Assembly: GCA_037178675.1 (NCBI GenBank)
Contig: JAYMGJ010000608.1
Span: forward strand, 1 to 31,005
Reading direction: 5' to 3'
DNA: 31,005 bases
DNA from: Scleroderma bovista
Lineage: Eukaryota > Basidiomycota > Agaricomycetes > Boletales > Sclerodermataceae
Shown piece after piece: positions 1 through 9,606 of this stretch. The notes beneath the pieces are model-generated. The model searched no databases. It was not told the origin of the DNA and saw nothing but the letters and a program-made list of their open reading frames with translations. The first letter of the stretch is position 1. The number at the start of each line of letters is the position of its first letter. Position numbers and translations under genes: made by a program.

Positions 1-204
1 TTACCCACAGTCTCAACACATTCCAAGGTGTTTACATGGACACTCCATGCACTAGATTGGAGTATTGGACCCCCATGGGAGTCTGTGGACGTGCACAGTC
101 TGGTACACTTGAATTCTCTATTGGCAGGGATGACGTAGAATCAGCTTAGATTATTATGGAATTCACCAGTATTTGAATGGTAGCTGAATCCAATAAAATT
201 GTTT
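1..204. other. Unassigned flank of element D
   Basis: No gene recognised. One frame is open from base 1 to about 138 but resembles no family I know. The sequence leads into the 4-bp target duplication GCGG (205-208) of element D. With D removed it continues directly into 2555 onward. Confidence 0.4.
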
Positions 205-768
205 GCGGTGTGCGCCCAAGTGAGGGAAGAGGTCAAAACAACCAACAACCAACACCAAATGACAGCAATATGCGAGTGGTGGTCTTCCTTTGCGTTTCTG
301 GTATTTAATCTCCTCAGGGGGATGTGCTGCACGCCTTCAGGCAGGATGCAGGAGGGAAGGGAAGGGCTTCTGATGGGGATGGAATGCGACTGGGGATGGT
401 ATTGACTCCTCTTCAGCCTACCACAGTGGTTAGGAAGAGTCCTGGGATAGAAGAGCGATGATAGATCAGCAACAGGGGTGTAACAGCAGTGATGGAGCAA
501 CAGGGAAGCAAGGGGACAGTTCCTGCTTCAAGAATGCGATGGACAGTGATGGGATGGAGTGGACAGTGATGCTAGACTGCGCTTCAGCCTAGAGAAATGA
601 TCAGATACAAGATATATCTGATAAACAGCAATATAGGAGCTTTAGGCCAGCACTGGGTGACCTACAAGTCCAAAGACAGAGATAGAGCTTATAGACAGTG
701 AGGGAGAGTGAATGTGGTCGCTTTATTGAGGGGGAAGCAGACACTTCCTTGCAGCCTTTGGCTGCTGG

Positions 769-776
769 TTTATATA
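769..776 (-). promoter_or_regulatory. TATA box of element D
   Basis: TATATAAA on the minus strand, followed by a CT-rich leader running toward the element's ACA end. Element E has the same box near 12239-12247. Positional equivalents in A, B and C read TATTTAAA. Such a box inside an LTR normally marks the U3/R boundary. Confidence 0.5.
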
Positions 777-1539
777 CAGGAGGGGCTGTGGCCCTGTAAG
801 CACAAATGACTAAGTGCTTGGTAAGAGATTGGTAAGAAATTGGTAAGTGATTGATAAGCAGTGTAATCAGGCTGAGTCATCGATGGGGAGAGCCTGAACA
901 AGCTGCTGAGCCAAGGGAAAGAGCAAAAACATAGGTAAAAAGGGGTGTATAACCAAGAATATGGAAAAATCATTGCATGGGGCCCAAAAGAGAGGGGGAG
1001 AAAGCATGGGATGAGTAGATTGAAGCTAAATGAGCATATGCGATGACATAATGCACATGAATCATAGGGGCATGAGTCATGAATTGATAAGCAGCATGAT
1101 AAGCATGATTTGAAGGATGATTGTTAAGTGATTGGTAAGGGGAGTAATGGGGATTAGTAATGCCAAGAGGGGATGAATAATGCGCAGCAGAGTGAGTCAG
1201 AGTGAGCCAGAGTGACTCTGTGTGACTCAGACAGAAGGGAAGCACAACCTGTGATTGATTGAACTTTAGATCTGGAGATGAGCTTCTGAAGCAGTGCCAC
1301 TGATGGGAGTGGCTGGGGGATAATAAAAGAATTGATCCGACCAGAAGAGCAGTGTCAGGGGGCCTGGAATGACAAGTAGAGTCACAGCTGGTCACAGAGT
1401 GTCACAAATCCCTTGGATTGAGCTTCTGTAGAGCAAAAACGCGAAATTTGGTGCTCCCGAAGTGCAGTCTTCCCTTGAGCAGTAAGGGGAAGGTTCTGTA
1501 CTCTATTATGGCTCCTAAGAAGGGTTCTAGAGCACTGTT

Positions 1540-2037
1540 TCATTCGTGTTTGTTGCGGGATAGCAGGGAAGAGAATCGCAAGTAGCAGATTCGACGTGTC
1601 CAGGGAAGTGAGATGAATGATAGAGGGAGATGGATGTGACAGGACTCTGGGATGAAAGGACCATATGCAGAGGACTCAGGAGACACAGAGACGACCAGGT
1701 ATGAATTTTCAAGTCTAACGATAGACTTGAGATGACCAAAGTACGTGCGTGACGCAGGACTGACAAGGAGAACGCGCTGACCGAGAATGAGAGGTACTGG
1801 GGGAGCAGGCTGGGAAGATATGTACCAGACAGTACACAGGAGCTCAGGGAGAGGCTGTCCCAAGAGCAGGACATAGTTGAGGTCTGCTGCAATAGCGGAG
1901 AAACGTTCCAGAGAAAATGTGGACTCCATAGTGAGTGATGAAGTGGGTGTCTGGATTGCGGGTGAAATATCTCCGTGGGAAATGAACGGATTTACGTCGG
2001 AACTTGACAGGCAGATAGACCACGGTCTAGGCTCCAT
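1540..2037 (-). CDS. Conserved ORF of the long LTR-like family, copy D (165 aa)
   Basis: Unrecognised protein. The frame starts MEPRPWSICLSSSD and runs 165 codons. The equivalent frame is open in copies A (5562-6050), B (8158-8550) and C (17098-17472). Conserved blocks include SAIAADLxYVLLLGQPLPE, LGQRVLLVSPASRTYFGHL and SPExSAYGPF. By my hand alignment of D and A over about 140 codons, roughly 21 of 44 changed codons are synonymous, more than the quarter or so expected for neutral drift, so the protein was probably selected. The central GQRVLL...YFGHLRSI...LVVSV segment alternates hydrophobic and polar residues like a small beta-barrel (inference). No signal peptide, zinc finger or catalytic motif is visible. 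The ORF lies upstream of the element's TATA box, so it would need its own transcription or readthrough. Confidence 0.5.
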   Translation of the reverse strand: MEPRPWSICLSSSDVNPFISHGDISPAIQTPTSSLTMESTFSLERFSAIAADLNYVLLLGQPLPELLCTVWYISSQPAPPVPLILGQRVLLVSPASRTYFGHLKSIVRLENSYLVVSVSPESSAYGPFIPESCHIHLPLSFISLPWTRRICYLRFSSLLSRNKHE

Positions 2038-2550
2038 GATGGTATAGTCACATGATTGATAGCTTCAAAAATGGCGGAGCTATTCAAAATATCAGAATGC
2101 CAGCACTGGGCGCCTAAATTTGACATTTGGGCGCTAAAAATGATTCTTCCTTTTCTCCTTTGTTTCTCTATTGTTTCTTCTGCTTCTTTGGTTGTTCTTG
2201 TATGGGAGTTGGACTGCAGTAGGTTGCATTCCTCTCTCATACTGAAATGATCATCAATCCTTGGATTCTTCTGCTTCTTGGCGGTTCTCGTGCGATAGAT
2301 GACTGTCCATGTTGGCATTCATCTCTCGCATCAGGATAGTCATTCTTGTGCGATAGATGGCTACAACGAGCTTGTATTCATTCTTCGCATAAGGATAGTC
2401 TTGACTTTGTGTGATATGGATAGCGAGGGCTGTCTGTATCCCTCAAGTCGGGACAATCTTTCAACAGATCTTGGGTGTGCATTCTTCGCATTAGTTTCAT
2501 CGGCTAACTTTCTCCATGTCCACAGTACCAAACATGTTTGGTGCGTGACA

Positions 2551-2824
2551 GCGGTACAATTGGAATGGACTAGTGTGCATTGGCAGGAAATTGATTGTTC
2601 TAAAAGAAATATAATTGTGTGAATTCTTGCAAAGCATTGGAATGATATTTTAATTCAAGATAAGGCATGGGGATTATCTCATTGAAGTATTTATTATCTA
2701 GCCTGATAATGATGTGGCCAGAATGATAATCTCATTGTAATGCACTTAGCGAGCATTGGCATGGCATTGGCAAATTAACTTCTGTCATTAGCATGGTTCA
2801 TGGGAAGTCAAGCCTGTAAATGGA
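2551..2824. other. Spacer without a recognised gene
   Basis: AT-rich sequence between element D and the chaperone pseudogene. It may hold an unrecognisable upstream part of that pseudogene, but I could not align it to Hsp70. Confidence 0.3.
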
Positions 2825-3373
2825 TTTTAATGACTAATAATGGTGCCAGGATTTTTCGGACATATTCCTCAGATTGAGGTTACATTCAAGATTGATGCTA
2901 ATGGTATAATGAAGGTCACTAGTACTGCTGATAAGGGAATGTAAGTAGTACTTTCTTCTCTTCAAAGTCATTCAATTGAGCATGCATTGTGCAGTGGCAG
3001 TCATCAGAGTCAATTACCATTGCTGATGAGAAGGGGCATCTATTCAAAAAGAGGACATGGAAAAGACTTGGCCTCAGAAGATGAAGTACACCAAAAACAT
3101 ATTGAAGCACACAAATCCCTTTTTCATTCATCTATGGGCTCAGGTCTCAGTTGGGTGGCAAGCTGAGTGACAACAAAAAGATGACCCTCCTTTCAATGAT
3201 CAAAGAAGCAACAGAGTGGATCAAAGATAATGGCCAATGCTGATGATTTGGAAGGGTAGTAGTTGGCCAAGATCCAGTTAATTGTAAGCCTGATCACAAG
3301 CAAGTTATATGCTGGTGGATCTGGATCACCTGAGGACAAGGTCAAGCCATACTATGAGCATGATGAGCTGTAG
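2825..3373 (+). pseudogene. BiP/Kar2-type ER Hsp70 pseudogene, substrate-binding domain to HDEL tail
   Basis: BiP is the ER-lumen Hsp70 that folds secretory proteins and is kept in the ER by a C-terminal HDEL. The remains here read, in order: IPQIEVTFKIDANGIMKVT (start of the substrate-binding domain, near 2867), SESITIADEKGHLF (near 3005), KLSDNKKMTLLSMIKEATEW (near 3165), a linker ending TSKLYAGGSGS, then PEDKVKPYYEHDEL and a stop at 3371-3373. A probable intron with donor GTAAGT starts at 2941 and ends in CAG near 2994-3000, so this is not a processed retrocopy. Several frameshifts and stops (two TAGs in the linker near 3258-3263) rule out function. The ATPase domain is not upstream; a piece of it lies downstream at 3642-3992. 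The family call rests on many aligned motifs plus HDEL. Confidence 0.85.
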
Positions 3374-3712
3374 AAGATATCTTGCATCACTTAAGTAACC
3401 CTGAGGACAAGGACAAGTCATACTATGGGCATGATGAATTGTAGAAGATATCCTGCATCACTTGTCAATCAGCTTATATCTCCCATTATTGCATATGCCT
3501 CATCAGTACCCCCCCCTCCTCTGAGAAGGGTGGCAAATCACAAATCACCATTTATGACCCTGAGGACAAGGATGAGTCATGCTATGGGGATGATGAGCTG
3601 TAGAAGATATCCTGCATCACTTGTCAATTGAGCATATATCTGCCACTATTGCATATGGCCTCAACCACCCCCTCCCTCAAGAAGGGTGGCAAATCATGAA
3701 TCATTGTTTATA
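3329..3712 (+). repeat. Scrambled tandem repeat: BiP tail fused to BiP ATPase-domain piece
   Basis: The tail coding sequence occurs three times, beginning at 3329, 3400 and 3559: PEDKVKPYYEHDEL, PEDKDKSYYGHDEL and PEDKDESCYGDDEL, each followed by TAG and similar 3' sequence. After the second and third tails comes a piece of the Hsp70 nucleotide-binding domain (ATIAYGL, then KKGG and IIVYD-like words). Between copies two and three the NBD words run straight into the next tail (TIYD then PEDKDES). The full unit is about 159 bp (3400 to 3559). The pattern suggests tail-to-head duplication with internal deletion. Confidence 0.75.
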
Positions 3713-3992
3713 CCCTCAGTGGAGGCACATTACCAGACATTTTGCTTTTTTCAATACTAGATGATGGTGTCTTCAAATTCTTGGCCATCACTAGTACTAG
3801 TACTAGTGGTACTCATCAGTGGGGATCTTGCTCATAACATGATTGACTACCTTGTCAAGCAATAGTACAAGAAAAAGGTGGGCACTGATGTCTCAAGCAA
3901 CATGCACACCATGGGTAAATCGAAGCATGAAGTTGAGAAGGCTAAGTACATGCTCTCTAGTAGTCAACAGCTGACCCACACTGTCAAGATCA
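3642..3992 (+). pseudogene. BiP/Hsp70 ATPase-domain fragment
   Basis: Frames 3642-3992 show nucleotide-binding-domain words in family order: ATIAYGL, KKGG, IVYTLSGGT (compare the family IVYDLGGGT phosphate-binding motif), LLFSILDDGVFKFLA, then IDYLVKQ, YKKKVGTDVS and KHEVEKAKYMLSSSQQLT. Stops and a frameshift break it. It lies downstream of the C-terminal part, so gene order is scrambled or this is a second, tandem copy. It ends abruptly at the copia LTR at 3993, so the copia integrated into an already present BiP-like sequence. Confidence 0.75.
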
Positions 3993-4280
3993 TGTTGAAG
4001 CAATACCTATATACATAGAGGAACTGCTACTCCAACTCACCTGTTGGGTGGAGTGCACAACCAGAGATGGTAGCAGTAGCTGGTTAAGAGGTGTAATATT
4101 ATATAAGCGATGAACACTGTTTATATACAACAAATAGTGTGACACATGACTGTGATGCATGATGTGTGACATGTAACATCTACTCTAAAGAGGACTATTA
4201 CTAAGTCTACACTAATATGGCTCACAGTCTTATGCACACTTCATTGACAGTTTACGCCAGGTGCACGTGTGACTTCAACA
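3993..4280 (-). repeat. 3' LTR of minus-strand copia (288 bp)
   Basis: TGTTGAAG...CTTCAACA ends with inverted termini. It aligns over its full 288 bp with the LTR at 26165-26452. Relative to that copy, at least seven CpGs read TpG or CpA here. The adjoining polypurine tract and RNase H frame identify it as the 3' LTR of the element on the minus strand. Confidence 0.9.
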
Positions 4281-4291
4281 CTCCCCCTCAC
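4281..4291 (-). promoter_or_regulatory. Polypurine tract of minus-strand copia
   Basis: GTGAGGGGGAG on the minus strand lies immediately upstream of the LTR start TGTTGAAG, the expected place for the plus-strand DNA primer of an LTR retrotransposon. Confidence 0.75.
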
Positions 4292-4326
4292 TGTGCTGCA
4301 TGTAGAGCACTTCACCGAATAAGGCA

Positions 4327-5126
4327 CTAGATGCTGCCAGAGGGAAATTGTAAGCCTAGTTGAGCTCTGAACTTTGCGAATTTCTCGTGGGGTAAGTTCT
4401 TGGTGAGCAGATCAGCAGGATTCTCAGCACCATCAATAAAGAATAGTTCCATGTTACCTTTCATGACTGACTCACAGATTCCATGGTAGCGGATGTCAAT
4501 GTGCTTGGAGCGAGGCTCTGATACAGGGTTGGATGCCATGAATATGGACCCCTGATTATCACTGCAAATTGGGATAGCTTTCAGCTTATAGCTGAGCTCA
4601 CCAAGTAAACTCCGAATCCAGGTAACTTGGCAAGCGCAATCACTCAAAGCCATGTATTTGGCCTCAGTGGACAAGTATGCAATAGTTTTCTGCACACGAG
4701 AAGTCCAGCTGATCAAGCCATCTGCAAGCTTCAGGTAGAAACCTGTTTGCGAGAGGCGAGAGATAGGGTCTGATCCCCAATCTGAGTCCGTGCATGCAAT
4801 CAGGCCAGCACTGGATCCACCATTGTATACTAGGGAGTATGTAGGTGTCCCAATTAGATAGTGACAGATATACAGTGCTTTGTTTAGGTGATCCTGGGAT
4901 GGGTTTGTGGCATGGTGCGAAAGATAGGTGACTGCAAAGGCAATGTCAGGCCTAGTGCCTAACATAAGGTACAGGAGGGACCCAATAACTGTCTGGAAAC
5001 AGGAGCAGAGTTCTGTATCAACAGGCTCTATATTTTTGGCGGCATAGTAGCCAGCTGGCAGTGGGGTGCTTGTGGACTTTGCATTGAGCATGCCGCAGCG
5101 TTCGATGACCTTTTGTAGGTACGCAC
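4327..5126 (-). pseudogene. Ty1/copia pol C-terminus: RT end and RNase H
   Basis: The minus-strand frame starts with AYLQKVIERCGMLNAKS, which overlaps the last residues of the plus-strand copia at the window end, so the two are one family. It continues through YLMLGTRPDIAFAVTYLS and the copia RNase H motifs TDSDWGSD, STEAKYMALSDCACQ, CSDNQGSI and SKHIDIRYH to a stop at 4327. RNase H degrades the RNA strand during reverse transcription. This 3' part is uninterrupted, but the element is split at 5126/5127 by element A. The apparent start MLILRIRIIQYRHH upstream is translated from element A and is not part of this protein. Confidence 0.85.
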
Positions 5127-5561
5127 TGTCACACACCAAACAGGTTTGGTACAGTGAACATGGAAGATGATGCCTATATTGAATGATCCTTATGCGAAGG
5201 ATAAGCACAATGGACCCTCATCGTAGCCATCTATTGCACAAGAAGACTATCCTGATGCAAGAGATGAATGCCAATGCTGACAGTCATCTATCGCATGAGA
5301 ACCGCCAAGAAGCAGAAGAAACTGAAGGAATAACATCAATTGTGGTATGAGAAAGGAATGCACACATCTGCAGTCCAACTCCCATACCAGAACAACCAAA
5401 GAAGCAGAAGAATTGATGGAGAAACAAAGGAGAAAGAGAAGAAATGATTTTTAGCGCCCAAATGTCATTTTAGGTGCCCAGTGCTGGCATTCCAATATTT
5501 TGAATAGCTCCATCGTTTCTGAAGCTATCAGGCATGTGAATATACTTTCAGAGAGCCTAGA

Positions 5562-6050
5562 ATGTGGACTATCTGCCTGTTAAGTTCCGATGCAAATCCA
5601 TTCATTTTCCACGGAGATATTCCCCCTGCAATCCAGACATTCGCTTCATTGCTCACTATGGAGTCCATATTTTCTCTGGATGATTTCTCTGCTATTGCTG
5701 CAGATCTCCACTATGTCCTGCTCTTAGGACAGCCTCTCACAGAGTTCCTGTGCACTGCCTGGCACATATCTTCTCAGCCTGCTCCCTCAGTCCCTCTTGT
5801 TCTCGGTCAGCGCGTTCTCCTTGTCAGTCCTGCATCAAGGACGTACTTTGGTCATCTTAGGTCTATTGTCAAGCTTGAAAAGTCTTCTCTGGTCGTCTCT
5901 GTGTCCCCTGAGCCCTTAGCCTATGGTCCCTTCCTCCCAGATACTTGCCATGTCCATCTTCCTCTGTTGTTCATCTTGCTTCCCTGGATGCGTCAAATTC
6001 AATACTTTATCCACTTCCCTATTTTCAGACAACGTCCCCCAGCACCATGA
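5562..6050 (+). CDS. Conserved ORF of the long LTR-like family, copy A (162 aa)
   Basis: Same unrecognised protein as in D. It shares ANPFIFHGDIPPAIQTF, SAIAADLHYVLLLGQPL, VLGQRVLLVSPASRTYFGHL and VSPEPLAYGPF. It starts MWTICLLSSD at a position equal to residue 5 or so of copy D. An overlapping frame (5923-6315), which includes RKKNPLSFFPRRELVK, is also open in copy B, so a frameshift or spliced continuation past residue 150 is possible. No known domain is recognised. Confidence 0.45.
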   Translation: MWTICLLSSDANPFIFHGDIPPAIQTFASLLTMESIFSLDDFSAIAADLHYVLLLGQPLTEFLCTAWHISSQPAPSVPLVLGQRVLLVSPASRTYFGHLRSIVKLEKSSLVVSVSPEPLAYGPFLPDTCHVHLPLLFILLPWMRQIQYFIHFPIFRQRPPAP

Positions 6051-6647
6051 CAGTTATGCTATTAGGAAGAAGAACCCTCTCTCATTCTTTCCCAGAAGAG
6101 AGCTCGTCAAGGGAGCCCATGGTTGTGCTTCAGCGGCACTAGAACACATGCACTATACCTTAGTGTATGTTGACCCCCCAAAAGACCTCTGGACCCCTGG
6201 TACCCTTCTAGTGGCTGTTTTGTCTTGGATAAATCCCCCTGTTTATCTCAGATCTTCCCCATTGTTGTCCCATCAAATTCCTGATGGTACACAGCCCCCT
6301 CATCAAACTTCTTAGGCTGTGCATCAATGACTCCTTCTGCTGTGCAGTGACTCATCCCTTGCTTACTGATGCTCTCTTGTCATCAGTATTACTCTATCCC
6401 TTTTGCATTTTTGGTATATTACTCAGCTGATGACTCACTCCCTTACTAATCAATCTTGTCATGCAGCTTACTCATTCCTTTACTCAGCAGCTTATTCATG
6501 CTCCCTATGCTTACTCATTCCTGCTTATCCCTTGCTTACTGATTGCTTACAAACCCCTTACAAAGCTCTTACCAATCCCTTACCAATCCTTGATAAATTC
6601 TGCTTACTCCCTTCTCTTTTTGTACTTTAATGCTGTGCCCCCCCATG

Positions 6648-6655
6648 TATTTAAA
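6648..6655 (+). promoter_or_regulatory. TATA-like box of element A
   Basis: TATTTAAA, at the same relative place as the TATATAAA of D and E, followed by a CT-rich leader. Elements B (7568-7575) and C (16458-16465) carry the same box on the minus strand. Confidence 0.45.
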
Positions 6656-7208
6656 CCCCTGGGCTCAGCCCAGTGAAAAAAGACCCAATTGCACAAAATT
6701 ATCCCTCTCTCAGACTCTCTCAGTCAGTATCCCCTCAGCTCTTTGAGTCTTGTAGGCTTCAGTGAAGGTCTAAAGACTCTGATATTCAAGTTTTATTCAA
6801 TCTATTCAAGTCCAAGTATTTCTCTAGGCTCAAGTAGAGTCTAGCCTGTCTATCCTTCATATCCCATTGCTTCTGGACGTCAGGAGCCCCCTTGCCCCTT
6901 TGCTGCACCAACCTCTAGGTGTAGTATTGCTACTTCACTCCCAGTCACCTCAATCCCCACTTTGACACTTCCTAGGCTTTAGGAAGAGTCCAGACCCCTA
7001 TCCCCTTCGTCTTCTATTACTCCTGTACCCCAGGAGTATCCTGCATCATCATCTGCATCACCCTGTTGGTGTAGATCCCCTTTCCCCCTCCTCAGCACAT
7101 CCTCTCTGGACACCATGGAGGTAAACCACCACTCGCACATATTCATAGTCCTTTGTTGGTGTTGTGTTTGGGTTATTACTCTGACCCAAATCCACACTTT
7201 GACTCACA

Positions 7209-7513
7209 GCGCACTGATCCAAGTGGATAGCACGACCTTTGTGAGTGATTCACATACAAAGGAACTCATTTGGTTCTCCAAGGTCCCTGCAATCCCATTT
7301 GCGCATGAACTGCGCTTTGATGGCATCAACAACAGCTTTGTTATGGCTGCAGAATAGTGTGTCAACAATGTAGATAATACCAATGATGATGTTGGTGCCT
7401 TTCTTCTTGTAGAAGAAGATGCCTGCTTCAGATTTAAGGCATTCAAACCCGAGCTCTTTGAGAGACTCATTGAGTGTGTGCCACCAAGCTAGGCTGGCCT
7501 GTTTGAGGCCATT
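7209..7513 (-). pseudogene. Ty1/copia reverse-transcriptase fragment
   Basis: Minus-strand frame GLKQASLAWWHTLNESLKEL, then FFYKKKGTN, then the polymerase active-site region, and DLGEPNEF, a stop, ITHKG and HLDQC. It is the upstream continuation of the fragment at 4327-5126; element A separates them. The catalytic YVDD motif reads YIVD, and the GEPxEFL-M block is followed by TGA, as in the copy at 30928-30930. The 5' side stops near 7513 at truncated element B; everything of this copia upstream (gag, protease, integrase, 5' LTR) is missing. Confidence 0.85.
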
Positions 7514-9082
7514 CTGAGGGATAATTTCGTGCAATTGGGTCTCTCCTCACTGGGCTGAGCCCAGGGGTTTAAATACATGGGGGGCACAGCATTAAAGTAC
7601 AAAAAGAGAAGGGAGTAAGCAGAATTTGTCAGGGATTGGTAAGGGATTGGTAAGAGCTTTGTAAGGGGTTTGTAAGCAATCAGTAAGCAAGGGATAAGCA
7701 TAGGGAGCATGAATAAGCTGCTGAGTAAAGGAATGAGTAAGCTGCATGACAAGATTGATTAGTAAGGGAGTGAGTCATCAGCTGAGTAATATACCAAAAA
7801 TGCAAAAGGGATAGAGTAATACTGATGACAAGAGAGCATCAGTAAGCAAGGGATGAGTCACTGCACAGCAGAAGGAGTCGTTGATGCACAGCCTAAGAAG
7901 TTTGATGAGGGGGCTGTGTACCATCAGGAATTTGATGGGACAACAATGGGGAAGATCTGAGATAAACAGGGGGATTGATCCAAGACAAAACAGCCACAAG
8001 AAGGGTACCAGGGGTCCAGAGGTCTTTTGGGGGGTCAGCATACACTAAGGTATAGTGCATGTGTTCTAGCGCCGCTGAAGCACAACCATGGGCTTCCTTG
8101 ACGAGCTCTCTTCTGGGAAAGAATGAGAGAGGGTTCTTCTTCCTAATAGCATAACTGTCATGGTGCTGGGGGACGTTGTCTGAAAATAGGGAAGTGGATA
8201 AAGTATTGAATTTGACGCATCCAGGGAAGCAAGATGAACAACAGAGGAAGATGGACATGGAAAGTATCTGGGAGGAAGGGACCATAGGCTGAGGGCTCGG
8301 GGGACACAGAGATGACCAGAGAAAACTTTTCAAGCTTGACAATAGACCTAAGATGACCAAAGTACATCCTCAATGCAGGACTGATGAGGAGAACGCGCTG
8401 ACCGAGAACGAGAGGGACTGAGAGAGCAGGCTGGGAAGATATGTGCCAGGCAGTGCACAGGAACTCTGGGAGAGGCTGTCCTAAGAGCAGGACATAGTGG
8501 AGATCTGCAGCAATAGTGGAGAAATGATCCAGAGAAAATACGGACTCCATAGTGAGTGATGAAGTGAATGTCTGGATTGCAGGGGGAATATCTCCATGGG
8601 AAATGAACAGATTTGCATTGGAACTTGACAGGCAGATAGACCATGTTCTAGGCTCTCTGACAATATAGTCATGTGCCTGACAGCTTCAGAAACAATGGAG
8701 CTACTCAAAATACTGGAATACCGGCACTGGGCACCTAAAAATGACATTTGGGCACTAAAAATCATTTCTTCTCTTTCTCCTTCATTTCTCCATCAATTCT
8801 TTGGCTTCTTTGATTGTTCTGGTATGGGAGTTGGACTGCAGATGTGTGCATTCCTTTCTCATACCACAATTGATGTTATTCCTTCAGTTTCTTCTGCTTC
8901 TTGGCGATTCTCATGCAATAGATGACTGTCAGCATTGGCATTCATCTCTTGCATCAGGATAGTCTTCTTGTGCAATAGATGGCTATGATGAGGGTCCGTC
9001 GTGCTTATCCTTCACATAAGGATCATTCAATATAGGCATCATCCTCCATGTTCACTGTACCAAACCTGTTTGGTGCGTGACA
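7514..9082 (-). mobile_element. LTR-like element B, 3'-truncated
   Basis: On the minus strand it starts TGTCACGC (palindrome-like ACCAAACCTGTTTGGT on the plus strand at 9059-9074). It aligns closely with C through the ORF, the repeated TTACCAAT segment and the TATA box, then stops just after ATTATCCCTC, where copia sequence begins. The last 500 bp or so present in A and C are missing. The flank at the intact end is GTGG (9083-9086), which could be a decayed GCGG. Compared with C over about 600 bp, more than twenty CpGs read TpG or CpA here and only about one change runs the other way. Confidence 0.7.
8158..8550 (-). CDS. Conserved ORF of the long LTR-like family, copy B (130 aa)
   Basis: Frame MESVFSLDHFSTIAADLHYV through LGQRVLLISPALRMYFGHL to RQRPPAP, collinear with copies A, C and D. 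Several amino-acid changes relative to C fall at former CpG sites (for example SRT to LRM). Probably no longer functional. Function unknown. Confidence 0.4.
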   Translation of the reverse strand: MESVFSLDHFSTIAADLHYVLLLGQPLPEFLCTAWHISSQPALSVPLVLGQRVLLISPALRMYFGHLRSIVKLEKFSLVISVSPEPSAYGPFLPDTFHVHLPLLFILLPWMRQIQYFIHFPIFRQRPPAP

Positions 9083-9093
9083 GTGGTTCAGAC

Positions 9094-9275
9094 TTACTCT
9101 GCAAAAACCCGGACTTACTCCCTGTGCTTCTCTAGTGTCTGGACTTCGTTCATTTAACCCGGACTTGACCCTCCGCACTAACTAGCACCTACTAGTGTCT
9201 GGACTTACCTCCTCATTAGTCCCCTGCACCTCTGGACCTCCTAGTATCGTTGAGGAGAACCGGTCTTGACAGTAG
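9094..9275. repeat. Left copy of inverted repeat (partner 12715-12905)
   Basis: From CAGACTTACTCTGCAAAAAC to GAACCGGTCTTGAC the sequence is nearly the reverse complement of 12715-12905. The two arms lie on either side of element E and the rest of the satellite block. Confidence 0.7.
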
Positions 9276-9606
9276 ATTTGATCTCACCAAAACTCATGCG
9301 AGTTCATCCACCATGGCTCTGAACTTACTGTCTTCAACAGTTTGCATAAACCTACACTCTTTGTCTGTCTCTTCTGTCCTCTCATGTCCAGCCAACCTTG
9401 GCCACTGTACTCCTGAGCATCGCGCTCTATGACTTGTCCTATCTGGACTTTCTGCTTTGACCATCTCCGGTCACCTGCATTGACTGGCAGCTACTCCTGG
9501 ACTTTGCTCTAAGTCCTTCATACTTTATTTCTGATGACTGCTCTTTTTTAGGGCATCAACTCCGGCCACCCCTATCTTACTCTGGCTTTACAAACCCTTG
9601 TTTGGT

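Larger units (their letters stand above)
209..2550 (-). mobile_element. LTR-like element D (2,342 bp, solo-LTR-like)
   Basis: Read on the minus strand it starts TGTCACGC and ends GCGCACA, the TGT...ACA pattern of an LTR. It is flanked by a perfect 4-bp direct repeat GCGG (205-208 and 2551-2554). A perfect 16-nt palindrome, ACCAAACATGTTTGGT (2527-2542), sits 8 bp inside the end. In transcription order it holds a conserved ORF (2037-1540), a stretch rich in TTACCAAT/CTTACCAAT words (about 1140-800), a TATA box (776-769) and a pyrimidine-rich leader. No gag, pol, PBS or second LTR is seen beside it, so it is most likely a solo LTR. The superfamily is unassigned; 4-bp duplications are compatible with some Ty3/Gypsy-like lineages. 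Relatives in this window are A, B, C and E. Confidence 0.7.
5127..7208 (+). mobile_element. LTR-like element A (2,082 bp) inserted in copia pol
   Basis: It begins TGTCACAC and ends ACTCACA on the plus strand, with a palindrome-like ACCAAACAGGTTTGGT at 5135-5150. It splits the copia frame between DQCA and YLQK. The 4-bp flanks are GCAC (5123-5126) and GCGC (7209-7212). The intact plus-strand copia reads GCGC at this point, so the left copy has probably mutated CpG to CpA. Inside are the conserved ORF (5562-6050), a segment of repeated TTACCAAT/CTTACCAAT words (about 6500-6600), a TATA-like box at 6648-6655 and a CT-rich leader. Same family as B and C; D is more diverged. Confidence 0.75.

Noticed and set aside
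1508..1584. MAPKKGSRALFH frame after a GGTGCTCCC word, as a gag start
   Set aside because: It stops after 25 codons and lies inside element D, opposite its ORF; no gag similarity.
2527..2550. Helitron 3' hairpin
   Set aside because: A palindrome near an end is present, but there is no CTRR terminus, and 4-bp target duplications exclude the Helitron mechanism.
3329..3712. CRISPR-like spaced repeats
   Set aside because: The repeat is a coding duplication of a BiP tail, and the organism appears eukaryotic.
5127..5208. N-terminal extension of the copia RNase H frame
   Set aside because: The first residues are read from element A sequence, and the copia frame truly begins at the insertion border.
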